Shown here: piece by piece, positions 14,555-28,000 of the stretch | Position numbering within the stretch: the first letter of the stretch is position 1 | How the letters are laid out: each line of letters starts with the position of its first letter | Assembly (NCBI GenBank): GCA_003344405.1 | Contig: NOWV01000050.1 | Coordinates: 394,803 to 458,802, forward strand | Direction: 5' to 3' | Source of the DNA: Trichoplax sp. H2 | Lineage: Eukaryota; Placozoa; Uniplacotomia; Trichoplacea | Length of the DNA: 64,000 nt | The notes under the pieces: generated by a model | Seen by the model: the letters and a program-made list of their open reading frames with translations, nothing else | The model's database searches: none | Told to the model about the DNA's origin: nothing | Made by a program: the position numbers and the translations under genes

Positions 14555-14940
14555 CAAATACGATACAGTACTGGAAGAAGAGAATTTTCTCTTCTTCCAA
14601 CTTTGTAAAGTCTCTAGTCTCTGATCAGAAACTACTCAACAACAACTTGACCTCATTTTCCCCCAATCTCCTACTATTCCTTCTCTATATCATGGTGTAT
14701 TATCCTGGAAAATAAGAGTAGAAGATGGCGAGATGGGAGCTAGATGGGAAATACGATACAGTACTGGAAGAAGAGAATTTTCTCTTCTTCCAACTTTGTA
14801 AAGTCTCTAGTCTCTGATCAGAAACTACTCAACAACACCTTGACCTCATTTTCCCCCAATCTCCTACTATTCCTTCTCTTTATCATGGTGTATTATCCTG
14901 GAAAATAAGAGTGGAAAATGGCGAGATGGGAGCTAAGGGA
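14555..14940. repeat. Tandem duplication C, unit about 193 bp, 2 copies
   Basis: CGATACAGTACTGGAAGAAG occurs at 14561 and 14754, and the following roughly 180 bases are almost identical. Each copy contains an inverted repeat (GAAGAAGAGAA then TTCTCTTCTTC) and ends with a YY1-like ATGGCGAGATGGGAGC block (about 14725 and 14918). It ends about 280 bases before the ELP2 start codon, so it is probably promoter-proximal. Confidence 0.92.
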
Positions 14941-15218
14941 AAATTTGCTTCTCCACCAAGTGCCCAATCTACTGCGGCCATAGTGCAGACAAATTGAGTA
15001 GACCACTATACCGTCCAGTAGAGGATTTTACGTAAGCTTTTGTATGAGCTAAATCATTCACTCCAGCACTATACTAGCAGAGAGACGAGTTAATGGCTAA
15101 ACTGTCCCCGTGACCCAAGATCTTGGAAGGGGACTATGGCCGATCACGCATGCGCGATGGCATTTGGCTTAATGAGCTAATGCGAGCTGCCCAAGGTGCC
15201 ACTCGATCCCTGCCAGCC

Positions 15219-18200
15219 ATGTCGAAGCAAACTAATCCAAATGATGCCGACGACAACGGCAATATATCCATGTCCTATCTTAGTATAGGAGTGAATCGCA
15301 GTCCTAATTGCATAAGTTGGTCAACCAATGGTCTCATCGCATACGGAGGATGTAACTCGATCGTATTATATCGACAACAAGTTAGTTGTTCAAAAATTGC
15401 TGCTAGATAAAATGGACTCATACCATTTTGCAAATTCACTTTCTATTGGATAAAACTCGATTTTCCACATCCTTTTTAACTTTGTTTTCATGCTAAGATA
15501 AACTTGAAGATAATCAATATTGCTCTCGGTGTCAGTCATCATCCTAGTCCTACCAGATAGGCACTTACACATGGATCGACCAATGAAACCTTTTAATTTG
15601 TGCTTTATTATTATAGAATGAAATGCATGCTGGTTTCGCTGAAGCGAGCTTAAATGGCCATTCAGCTCGTGTAAACTGTGTCAAATGGCTTACTCAATAC
15701 GGTATGACTAACTGGATAGTTTTGTTATTGATGATAATAACAAGCATAGAAAATACCCAAATTTCTAGCTCCATCATGCAGTATACTACGCCTATAAATG
15801 TCCAGACTACAATAGAGTAGGTATCTCAGATCGTATAACTCATTTGTATCCATTATAAAAAGTGAGTACGATTATTATCATACAGTACTGTAGATTGAAA
15901 TATTCTCTTAGTAGAAAATCATACATATACAGTACATTGAATACATCACAATACACATGGATTAGAGAATGGCCAGAATGACTATACTACGTTATAATCA
16001 AGCTACTATTTCTATCAATACATTTTCCTTTGCCTACCATACGAGGATAGTAAATGCAAGCATTTGATCGCATGGAGTAATGTGTAGCTACGCGATATAT
16101 CTCTCTATTCTACAGAATTGTTATCTGGCGCAGCGGATCATAACATCTTGAATTGGCATCTGCAAAACAATCAGGTAAACAAATCTCTATACAAGTAATT
16201 GCAGCTTGTAATGGATTATACTGAACTTACTTTTCGTACTATCATGGATGATGCAACAGTCTTTTAGCCATCTTGCCATAGACGCTAGTAGACCAAGATG
16301 TAACATGCTTCAAATGCTGTACCAAAACTTATTTACAATTCTGTAGATAGCAGAACATAGATATCAGTAAGCAGAAACAGTAAGTTTGCTTTACTTGCAC
16401 TTTAAATAACTTCGCTATCGTTTTGACTGTATTACAGTAAATCAAAGAGCGACCATTGACTGTCTACAATATACTCGTACACTACACAACTACCATATAA
16501 GTATTGAGACTACAGTACTATATGAGTATCCTTATTCGGCATGAATGCAGTTATGTATTACATCTCATTAATGCTTGACTTTAATAAACTCAAATTTGCT
16601 TGCAGTGGAAAGTAAAGTCGACACTATCAGGTCATACGGGAGCCATAACTTGTATCGCAACGTTGCATAATGCAAATAAACTGCTACTAGCAACAGCTGC
16701 GACAGATTCTACCTTAAACATTTGGTGCAGAAATAATACAGGTGATTCTAAACTTTATTAGCAATATCTTCGATGCAACATTACTACCCATTTTTCTGAA
16801 ACTCTTAAATCTCATGATTCGGAATATAATTATTATCAATAGATGCGAATTTCGAACGTATTCAAACTATTTCTTGTGGCCATGGAATTATACTAGCAGT
16901 AGCTTTAACAACTCTACAATCGTCAATTAATAAGAATAATCAAAATGGTATCAACTGATTCAGACTGCAATAAATTATATATTACCTTATATTAAAATCT
17001 TGTAGTAGTTATTACTGATTATTCTATGTGCTACTCTTCAGCTAACTACTTAATGGCAACAACACGCGAAAACTGTAAAGTTAACCTATATATCGGCAAC
17101 TACAACGATAACAAACTGGTATGATGTATCTTTTAAGTTACATATGTAAACTTATAACCATTATTTATGACAACAAATAAGTAGATTCTATAATTTATGC
17201 AACGTCGGCTTACTGTGTTTATTCTACTTGTAAATTGAAAATATTAGTCAATGCTTTTGTATCATTACATCGAAAAATATACCATTTATTAATGATAACA
17301 TTTAATTTACATGGTCTATTCAGGAATTTCAACAAGTATTATCTTTAAGTGGTCACGAAAATTGGATACGCGATTTAAGCTTTGGCCACGGAGGTCAGTA
17401 GTGGCAGTTCTTAATACTTATATTGATTAATTTCTTAGTACCTATAATTGTTACTACCTCGTCAATAGATGATACGAACATATTATTAGCAAGTTGTGCT
17501 GAAGATGCCTATATAAGAATATGGAAAATCGTATCTACAAATGATCCCGGTGATAATGCACACAAATCAGACGATGAGATCAAACTAAAGGAAAATATCT
17601 TTCATGTGAAATACGGTAAGATCTGTGACGTCAATTTTGCATTTAAATCTACTATTGTATCCGATAGAACAATTTAAATTTCATATCTTGAATTTTAACA
17701 ACTATTTTTCAGGCGATTCTGAAGAAAACTACGTAGTAACATTGGATTCTGTCCTAAGTAGCCATGAAGACATGGTCTACAGTGTGAATTGGTATCCTGT
17801 TATAGAAGATGGTGATTCTAAATTGAACATGCTCTAATAACTAAGTATTACACCAGGCTAATGCTTCAATTTTTTTACCGTTTTTTCATTCATACAAATT
17901 AAAAGCCCATCGTCGTTTACGCCTTCTTTCTGCATCAATGGATAAAACAATGATTATTTGGGAATATGATAAAAATTCTGAGATGTGGTTGGATAAAGTA
18001 CGTGTTAAACATCTTCTCTTTACTGTGACCTATTCTATTTGCACACTATCACATGCTGCAATAGATTAATTCTCATTTTTATAACATAAACAAGGTAAGA
18101 GTTGGTACAATGGGCGGTAACAATTTAGGATTTTATGGTGGCATATTTAGTCCTGACGGGAAAGAAATTTTAGCCCAAGGTTATGATGGAGGATTACATG

Positions 18201-20762
18201 TGTGGAAAAATACTTCAGTCGAGGTATAAATTATTTATAAATTTTCAGCTATTGGTAAAGATTATCTATGATAACTTTATCGTTGAGAACCCTCGCTAAA
18301 ATTTCACAATTACAGGATGAACAATGGAAGCCTCAAGTGACCGTTACTGGCCATTTTGCTCCAGTCCAGGTATTAGTTCAGTACTTATTATTATCATTTC
18401 AGTGAGTAAAGCATGTTTGGCTTTTTACTGTTATATGAATTCAACTCAAGGCGTAACATAAAGTGCACTAATTTAATTGGCAGGATTTTGATTGGGAAGC
18501 ATCACAAGGCTCTTTCCTAGTAACTGTTAGCTATGATCAAACCACTAGAGTTCATGCACCATGGATTCAACAACAGAAAGAAGTAAATATCATTTCGTAT
18601 GCATCATGCCTTCAGTTGCAAAATATGTATATCTACGATTACTAATTTTAGCAATTTCCTTGATCTTCAGTCGTCCTGGCACGAAATTGCGCGACCACAG
18701 ATTCATGGATATGATATGCAATGCGTATCGCTAACTGAATGTAACCAAATTGTCTCAGGCGGAGAGGAGAAAGTAATTGGATCGATTACTATTTATATTA
18801 TCTTAACAATATTCACTTCATTAAACTTTAATTTGCACTTAGGTTATTCGTGTATTCAATTCGCCAAAATTGTTTTCCAATACCTTGTCGGAGATTAGCC
18901 GAGTACAACTAGAATCTCTTAAAATTTCATCTGTTGTAGTAAGTATCAGCTTTACTGTGCATGTATCTAGGTTGCAGGTTCACATTAAAATGATACAACT
19001 ATTCGATCTAATTTTAAGACTAGTACAGCTGCTTTAGGGGCAAGTGTTCCATCTTTAGGCCTATCAAACAAGGCAATGTATGACGGTATGCCAATTTTGT
19101 GGTTATATCTGGTCTTGTATGCAATGATTCAAATGTAAAGATTGTTGATTACAGATCAAGAAAATCTTACAAGTAGTAATGAAGACTTTTCAGACCGGTT
19201 TAATATGATACCAACCGCATTTAAACCTGTTGATCTTAAAGGTTAAGATTACTACTAAATTTAAAGTGCAGTACCTAGTATAGCTTCCTTTTAATCTAAT
19301 AATCCCATTTATTAACTTTATACATGCGACTTGTAGAACCCCCAACAGAATTATATTTACAACAGAACACACTCTGGCCTGAAATTCAAAAATTGTACTA
19401 TATTTTTTCATTTCTTTTATAGTAATAGTCTGATAAATTTTGAACATTTCATTCCTACTCCTTCATTTTCATAACTTCGTTATTTTACTGTAGGTATGGA
19501 CATCCATATGAGCTGTTTTGCCTAGCGTCTAATCCAAAGAGGCAACTTATTGCTTCAGCCTGCAAGGTTTATTCATCATATTGCTATACGATTACATGGA
19601 TTTTTTGTTACAATTAATTGTATAGTTAGTAACTTTTGGTCGAAATTTGACAACAAGGCACGCAAACCCGAACATGCTTCTATCATTATTTGGGATACTC
19701 AGACATGGCGTCAAGCCTGTGAACCTTTATTATGTCATAATTTGACTGTTACTCAAATGGCTTTTTCACATAACGGTGATTGGTTGTTATCGGTATCAAG
19801 GGATCGCGGCTGGTCACTGCATCAATTTACTAAATTGAGTAATAGTAAGGCGACGAAAATTTCTTGTTGTTTTTCTCAAGAAAGATATAACAAACTAAGC
19901 GTAATATCTTAAAACAGGAATATCATGTAAAAATGTTTATCATGCCGCTTACAAAACCAGTAAGCATTCACGTATTATCTGGTCTTGTTCTTGGTCCCAT
20001 GACGATAAATACTTTGCAACCGCATCAAGAGATAAAAAGGTACAACATACTAATCATTGTGATATAAAAGGAGTACTTGTATAATATTCTGGGATACGCG
20101 CATTTGCATTACATTTTAAATTTATGCTTACATCTTCAGGTTATTATATGGCATCAATCACAAAACAATGCCTGGATTCCCGCTTCAGTTGCATTAGAAC
20201 TTTCAGATTCAGTTACTGCAGTGGATTTCGCTCCGGAATGCAGCAAAAGTGGAAAGTTAGTTCCAATTTCATTATACTCTCAGATACAACTCCTTCAATA
20301 AGCCTTTTGTATTTTTAATTTATAATTGGCCTATTCCGTAATCCGTACAGTACTATTTGGTGATTATTAGAGCTATGATTATACAATTTTACTTAAACGC
20401 TTTTTAGGTACATCCTTTGTATAGGTCTTGATTGCGGTAAAATCGAATTTTATACGTGGAATTTGGTGCAGCCCCATTGGCAGAACTGTTTTTCACTGCC
20501 CGAAAAGTATCTTTTCAATAGTTTCTGTATCGCCTACATTATTCGTATACTATCTTTGCATTTTACTGGATTATGACGCCTTAATAAGTATATCAGTTAT
20601 AATCATTCACTAACGGTGAAAAGGATCAGGTGGAGACCACTTTCGAAAGACATGAAAAGCGAGATTAAATCTGGATATGAGAATCAGACACTCCAAGTTG
20701 GCTGCTGTAGTACTGACCACTCTGTTCGTATTTTTACATTAGCATACAATGACTTCAGTTAA
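15219..20762 (+). CDS. ELP2: Elongator complex protein 2 (WD40), 24 exons
   Basis: WD40 scaffold subunit of Elongator, which modifies wobble uridines of tRNA. Exons: 15219-15380, 15617-15701, 16116-16174, 16606-16741, 16843-16947, 17042-17118, 17324-17393, 17469-17615, 17713-17811, 17906-17997, 18095-18223, 18316-18369, 18484-18582, 18671-18772, 18843-18938, 19019-19085, 19155-19241, 19337-19394, 19494-19566, 19658-19844, 19918-20039, 20140-20255, 20408-20506, 20624-20762. All junctions are in phase, giving about 819 residues (human 826). Diagnostic stretches: [110 protein letters not shown]. The start may be ATG 15219 or ATG 15270; the latter aligns better with the human N-terminus. The loop before the last exon is shorter than in human. 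Exon 16 and 24 acceptors are the least certain. Confidence 0.96.
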
Positions 20763-20904
20763 TACATTATATTGCTGCTTGGTGAGTTTTCAACAATGTC
20801 GCTTTTAAGTCATTCACAAATACATTCATGAAGATTTAATCAAGCGAAAATAACCTGCGTAAGACTTTTTTGTATATAAATTATCCTGTTTTAGCGATCA
20901 TGTC

Positions 20905-20910
20905 AATAAA
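20905..20910 (+). terminator. Polyadenylation signal AATAAA of ELP2
   Basis: AATAAA lies 143 bases after the ELP2 TAA, a normal distance for a short 3' UTR. Assigned by motif and position only. Confidence 0.5.
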
Positions 20911-23900
20911 TGTTACAGAGCGAAGAAAAATTAAATGATTTTAAGCTATCGCTAATACGACGTAGAAATGATGAATATACCGATGATGTACAGAATTTTA
21001 TTGTTAAGATTTAAATGTAATGTCTAATGTTTTGCCTCCTTCAAAGGACGCTAGTGATACAAATAATGCATTTTAAATAGATAGATTAGAAAAACACAAG
21101 CGCTACCGTAATTTAAGAAGATTTATTGTTTATTAAAATCTTATTTACCCGATAGTTATGTTTAGGCTAGTCCCAGGAACTGCATATTTCATACAGACCG
21201 CAACAGTTGTATCAAATCTAGTACTGAGTAGAATGATTTGATGAACACATCGATAAAGTACAGTACAGGCTTTTATTAATATTTAAATGCGATGCCTAAT
21301 GTTTAGCTCCCTCGAAGGATGCTACAAATAGAAACGATCTATTTTAGATCAAGTTCTCAACAGTATCATGCTCAACTGATACGATTATGATAAATCAATA
21401 TTATCATGACTTCAAATTTCCTTCTCTGATGTGTTCATAATCTCTCATCACCTGCCTAGACTTGATGACCTTAAATTAAAACACTCTCGCAATTATAATA
21501 ATCGCTAGAAAATGTCATAAAAGAATTGATTAAGGACAAGTAGCCAATCTTTAACCTTAACCTTACTCGTATAATGAGATTAACACTATAGAATACTAAA
21601 TTATATAAAGGATTTTAGGAATAGCGTAGAGTATGCTGCAGTAAGGAGAAGCGAGGCGTCTTTCTTATCTTATGCCATGATTAAGAATAACTAAAAAGTA
21701 GTATAGGCGAAATTCTCAGAACAATATTAGATCTAAAATCTAGCTTTTTTGTCTCTCATGGTTTCTATAATTAACGAATTCTTAAACACTAAAGAATAAT
21801 TTAATAAAGATATGAACGAAGTTTCTAATAATTATAATAGAGGTTATGGCTGTTCTATTTTTTATTTCTTTGGTGATGAGAAGACAATACGCGAGATATC
21901 ATGATAAGAAGGCTGTATCTAGTAAAGCAAAGCATTACATTTGAAATTTAGACCCTGCTACCTATCAGTGTACAGTATACTAGGAATATTTCACTCTACG
22001 GTATACATTTTCATATAGTCTGATATATTATTTTACCAGTATAGAGAACACACCAGTCGCTCTTCTAAACATGGCTAAATAATTAGTTTTGATCAGCTAT
22101 ACTATATCTGTAACCGAGAATAGAAGATAAACCATAAGGCTAGTAACCGGGATGAATACTATCGTTGATACGTATGTTCATACCTGTAGTGATAATTAGT
22201 TTTAAATACATAAGTTACTGCAACTAATTATTAATTAAATTGCATCATCTGTATTTATTTGAAATTATTAACAATTACGCTAATTACATCATATTTCTCA
22301 GCTCATGGCTACTAATTAATATAGAATCACAACTTCACGTAATCTCTAATTCTATCATTCTAAAATCAGACCATTCGTTCGATTGTTATTAGTTAATATA
22401 GATAGATATTTTTTTGGTTAAAGGCCAATAGGATCCAAATCATAATTATAAATATTTATCTTAATCTTAATTAATGTTACGACCAGTACTATTCTAGTTG
22501 TTATCCCTTCTATAGAAAATTTTTCTAATTACTGAAAGTCAATCAAGCCAACCGAGTTTTTCGGATGCTGTACCACCCTTAAATCTTGGGAAGTGCACTA
22601 TTGGATAATTAGTTTATATATTGACTTTAGTTATATTCCCGATAGTTGATTTAATTGATTAATTAATATCGCTTGGGAAATAAAATAACAAAACTTGCTC
22701 GGCCTGATCAATAATGCTGTCAGTATTCGTATTACCTAGTAACGTAGCAAGCGTTAAGGTATTATATTTTAATATTATATAAATACTATCAGAAAATCAG
22801 AATTTTAAAAACAGACTTGCTATTTATATTAATTATAGCTTACGATATACCAGTAATAAGCAATATTCCATTTATACATTAACGATAATGTAGCATAATC
22901 GATATTAATTTGAAAATTCTTTGTACTAAACATCTTAAAATTACCGTTAAACAAATATTTTCCTCTGGTGTTCTATAGCTTCAGAGGGAAAAAGTTGATT
23001 AATTGCCAAGAAGTGAGTATCGATACTACTAATCAGCCATTATCTCTTAAAAATTAACTAATTTAGTTATGCAGGAGTGAGTTATATCCACTTCAGGGAA
23101 GATAATTGATTAATTGCCCGCTGATTACAGAAATAAAATTGCTAGAAATAGCTGCGAATGGATTTGTAAAGAGGCAAAGTAGCATATTGCACTGCATGGT
23201 AAAGTTTCAGTTAACTCCTACATTATTCAGCATTTGTTTTGCCATGAGGTCATAAGTATAATGCGGCATCTTCGAAAACTATGAATAAATTTTAATTAAT
23301 TATGTGGCTGTTATTAAATTAATTGACTAATTGTTGATGAAATGTTTGAAGGAGCAGATTACGGAACCGATAGGTTTTATTGCTCGAAAATTTATTATAG
23401 TAAATATAATTTTACCAGTACATTTACGGCATGTTCGAATTATTTGATAACTACAGAGCATCATCTAAATACTTTGATGGCTAAAGTAAACTAAATCATT
23501 TACTGTGATAAAGTTCATAAATGCAAAACGTCTATCTATCGTTGACCTCGTGCTCTACATAAAATTGTAAGCTGTACCTTGAGAAGCATCATAACGATGC
23601 TACGATTATTTACTCGCACAGTATTTATTTACTTTACCGCTAACTTTAGTGACTTAATATTCAAGCAGTGACGTACCAGCAGATGGTATGGTAAACTTAA
23701 TTTAGAGATATAATAATGGTCAATCCATAGAAGAAAGCTTGCCGCATGGATATCCAGCTTTTGGATTAGTGCGGAGGGCAGTGCAAGTAACATCACTAAA
23801 GCAGAGTGTAATGACTGTGTAATAGTCTCCTACTATTACTATAAGTTAGGCATAGATAGATTGTAGTTATTATGAACCTGCAAATTTGCGCGATAATAAT

Positions 23901-25008
23901 AACGGTAATATTATCCATATTGACGTGCAAATTTTTAATTAGTATAAAAAATTTCTATTACGTGACGAATCCAACTATCTCATCCTACCTTAGAAAATTC
24001 ATAAGCAATTGGTTATTTTACATAAGCAAACCAATCCAAAATTAAATTATACATAATCTATAATTTAAGGATGTTTTGGATACATATATAACATATACAT
24101 ATAAATGGACGCGCGCAAGTTAGAATGCTCATGACAAATAGTTATGTGCCAATGAATTTTCACTGTGCATGATACTGCTGTAATTTAATTTATTTAATAA
24201 CGAGGGATATGTGGCGAGGGTAAATTTATACGTATCAGACAAGGCACGGCAATACAGACAGTTTCCAGTAGCTTGTTTCGATTTTTACCTGAAATGCTAT
24301 TGTGCTTTGCCTTAGCGCAATAGTTTTATGCTATACGGTGAATCAAATTAAAACTAGATTGAAAAAACTGCATTACTAAATAAATATATCATGCAGACAT
24401 GCACTCGTCTTCGTATATATACAACACAGGTATTTTAACTAAATCGTAAGCTGTACATCGCATGTTACTTTATTTAAAATTTTACCGGAAGCGAGTTGTA
24501 ATAATAAATCTTGAATACGGCAAGAGTACTTTTATTTGGGCATTTGTGTCGTTGTTTAATAGTAATAATATTAATAATTGATAAATGGAGCGAGAATCTG
24601 TTCCTTAAAATCATATTAATCAAATAGAAAATCGTAATTATTAAAAAGTAATCATGTCACCCATATTAATGAGAAAGATCATCGGTAAATTATTGAATAT
24701 GTTAGTACCCTGTACATAATTATATTTACAAAAACTCTACCCTGTTATTATAATTAGAGCGAAAATTTTGTAAAATATGTGAAATAGATATTTGCATGAT
24801 CGAAAATTCGATAATAGAAGTAATATTACTGTGCTAGTTCTTTTACATCATTTGAAAAATAATACAGGGTGTGCATTGTGCAATTAAAAATCATCCTACC
24901 TAAATAACATATATTATAAAATCTAGAAATTTCTAACATAGCTACTGCAGGGTAAGCCACTCATAACCACTTTACCAGATTCATTGAAAGGTTCATAGAA
25001 AGTAGATC
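20911..25008. other. AT-rich intergenic stretch, no gene recognised
   Basis: Convergent space between the ends of ELP2 (+) and the C13-like gene (-). No frame of useful length, no recognisable RNA gene and no tandem array. A 14-base word, CAAGCGTTAAGGTA, near 22748 also occurs near 8272; this may be chance or a trace of an old dispersed repeat. Confidence 0.55.
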
Positions 25009-28000
25009 TCATAATTTTCTGGGTTGCCTAAAGGTTGACATTGCGTGGAGAGTAGATGTTATTAATTTTAAAATGGTAATGAAGGCATATTGCTGCGTCA
25101 TGAAGGAAGAGTGAGTCGTACAAGCAGTAAATTATATTTAGTTTCTACAGCTGTGAAGAAAAAACTCACCGAGTAAATATTATACATGCACGAGCTGGCA
25201 TTCGCTTTTAAGAAATGGTCCGTGAAAGATTTTCCATCGCTGTAGTCGTCAACACCTGAGGCTGCATAGACGGCAACATTATCGAGTTTAGCATGGCGGA
25301 TTTTCTTCACCAGTATGCCGGCATAGCTTTGATCAATTAGCAAAACAATTAATCTGGCTTTTCTGCATCGAATCAAGGAAGTAACAATTTCGCTAGGAGA
25401 ATAACGTTCATAATTTTCAGCTTGACCATGTCCATCATGATCCCACATTAATATTGAACCATCACTCATGGTTGGACTGTTCATGTAAATGAATAGTGTG
25501 TAGACATTGCAAAATTGGCAGAGTCTTTTAATCGCATCTTTAACAAATACATCGCGATTAGCAGGTCTTGCAGTGTCTATATGATTGCCATCACCGTTTA
25601 CTGGTTAAATAGACAGGAATATATAATTATGTTAGGCATGTACACATTATTAATAGATATTACTACGCTTTGAGTTATTTTTGATCTAAAATTCATATAT
25701 TCTATCAATCAATTAGGAAAATAGCGTTGTGAAGAATCCTTGAAAAAGAAACAAAAGGGTCTATGCAGGTAACTTATTTACAAGACAGGACTGCCATAAG
25801 TGAAATACTGCAATAGTAGTTTTAGAGATTCTGTCGAATTAATGATATCAAAATTTATCTAGGTTAATAACTCCGTTGCTATCGTTATTTTCAGTGTTAG
25901 GGTTATGATCCTAATAAACTATTAAGAGGTAACGCAACAGCTATCTATCGTAAACATGTGAATCAACGACGCGATTTAGTAAATCATTATTATAACGGAT
26001 ATGAAATTGGTTGAATTACGGATACTGGTAAGTTCTACAGAATGACTTCGATTATGCTATACTTATTTATATGCCTACAGTTGCGATCGATGGGGAGATT
26101 TCCAAGTTTGCAAATAACTTGTCCAATTTTTAATATGCGGAGTGGGTTGAAAAGTTCTATGTCAACCCTTCATTGGTTCATTAATTATACGTACAATGAT
26201 ATCATCAAGTATAGGCTGCGGTTATGATCAGCTTCTTTTTGAGCTATTTACAGTACAGTACTGTCATGGGTGAATTCATAAATCAGTCTATAGGCGGAAT
26301 AGGGGATTACTTTGCCAGTAAAATATTCCCAATGCAAAGATAGTCCAAGATATTGCCCTATCTTTAGTAGAAGGTATCACGTATTTCCGATGGTCCTTGT
26401 TCTATTCAATTAAGCTTATTGAAAAACAGCGTGTGGGATCTTCTCAGTATGATCAGATTGGCTATATAATTGACTTTATTATCTTCTCGCATAGATTAGC
26501 AAATAATAAACAAAAATGAAGGCCGATTTACGTAGTACTGTAGAGTACAGTATGTTTGATATTGACTGATTTCATCTTTACTATTGTATACGTAATCCGT
26601 CAGTAAACTATTTGGATTGTTCTCTAATTCTAATTAGTATTGATTGAATAGGCGATCGATTAAAGTCAATTTAATATTGTGTTGACTGTAGTTATTTTGG
26701 TTGCTAATAGCAAAAACATTGTAACACTATTGCGCTAATGAAGAGACGTTATTTCCAGTTCATTACTGCAGTATAGCCGATAGTCTTCATCACGACCTTT
26801 GTTGTATAGCCTGTGATGCATGGTTATTTCGAAAATTTTATAGCTAACACTATCGCCAATTCCTGTTGTATCCTAGGAGTTGTAGGTAGAAAATATTGAC
26901 TGGCCAACAGATTACAAAATCACCAGTGATACAGCTTATATGATCTAATATACGAGTATATCAACATGCGCTAAGAAAAACATCGGTAATATCATTGTCC
27001 TATTAATCAAAGATCCAATAGCCGTTGGTTATTGGAACATCTAGTTAGTTTTATATTGTACGCGTACGTCTATTTCTTCATTTGAAATAGCATCCATCAA
27101 ATTAGCAAATGGCGAGATAACGAGACGTAATTGGGTATTTTTCTGGAAAGTAATTTATCCCTTTGGCCTTGATAGACATTAGCCCATGCATAAGATACAC
27201 ACACTATCGCAAACATGGGATTAGCATCCATCAAATTAGCAAATGGCGAGATAATGAGACGTAATTGGGTGTTTTTCTTAAAGTAATTTATCCATTTGGC
27301 CTTGATAGACATGCACGGATACGAACAATATCGCAAACATGGGATTAACATCAATCAAACTAGCAATTGGCGAGATATTGAGATGTAATTGGGTGTTTTT
27401 CTTGAAAGCAACTCATCCCTTGGCCTTGATAGACATTAGCCCATGCATACGATACGCACACTATCGCAAACATGGGATTAACATCCATCAAATTAGCAAT
27501 TGGCGAGATATTGGGTCGTAATTGGCTGTTTTTCTTGAAAGTAATCTACTCATTTAGCCTTGATAGACATTAGGCCATGTATAAGATACGAATAATATCG
27601 CAAACATGGAATTAACATCAATCAAATTAGCAATTGGCGGGATATTGAGACGTAATTGGCTGTTTTTCTTGAAAGTAATTTATCCCTTTGGCCTTGATAG
27701 ACATTAGCCCATGCATACGATACGAATAATATCGCAAACATGGGATGATTGTCATTGAATAGCTGACCACATGGAGTTTGGGTGACAAACAACCGGTAGT
27801 TGTTTTGTGGTTGGAAAATGGTTGAAGCGCAACAGAAGAATGATTTGTGAAATGACGTGTAGGCTGACGATAACGTGATACAACACAGAGATAGTGATGC
27901 TATCCAATATTCTATTGGTGGATTAGCATGTTATCCGATAGGGTGTTATTGGTTGGCATTTGACGTCGCAAGATAGTGTAGGAGGAGGAGGATGATGATC

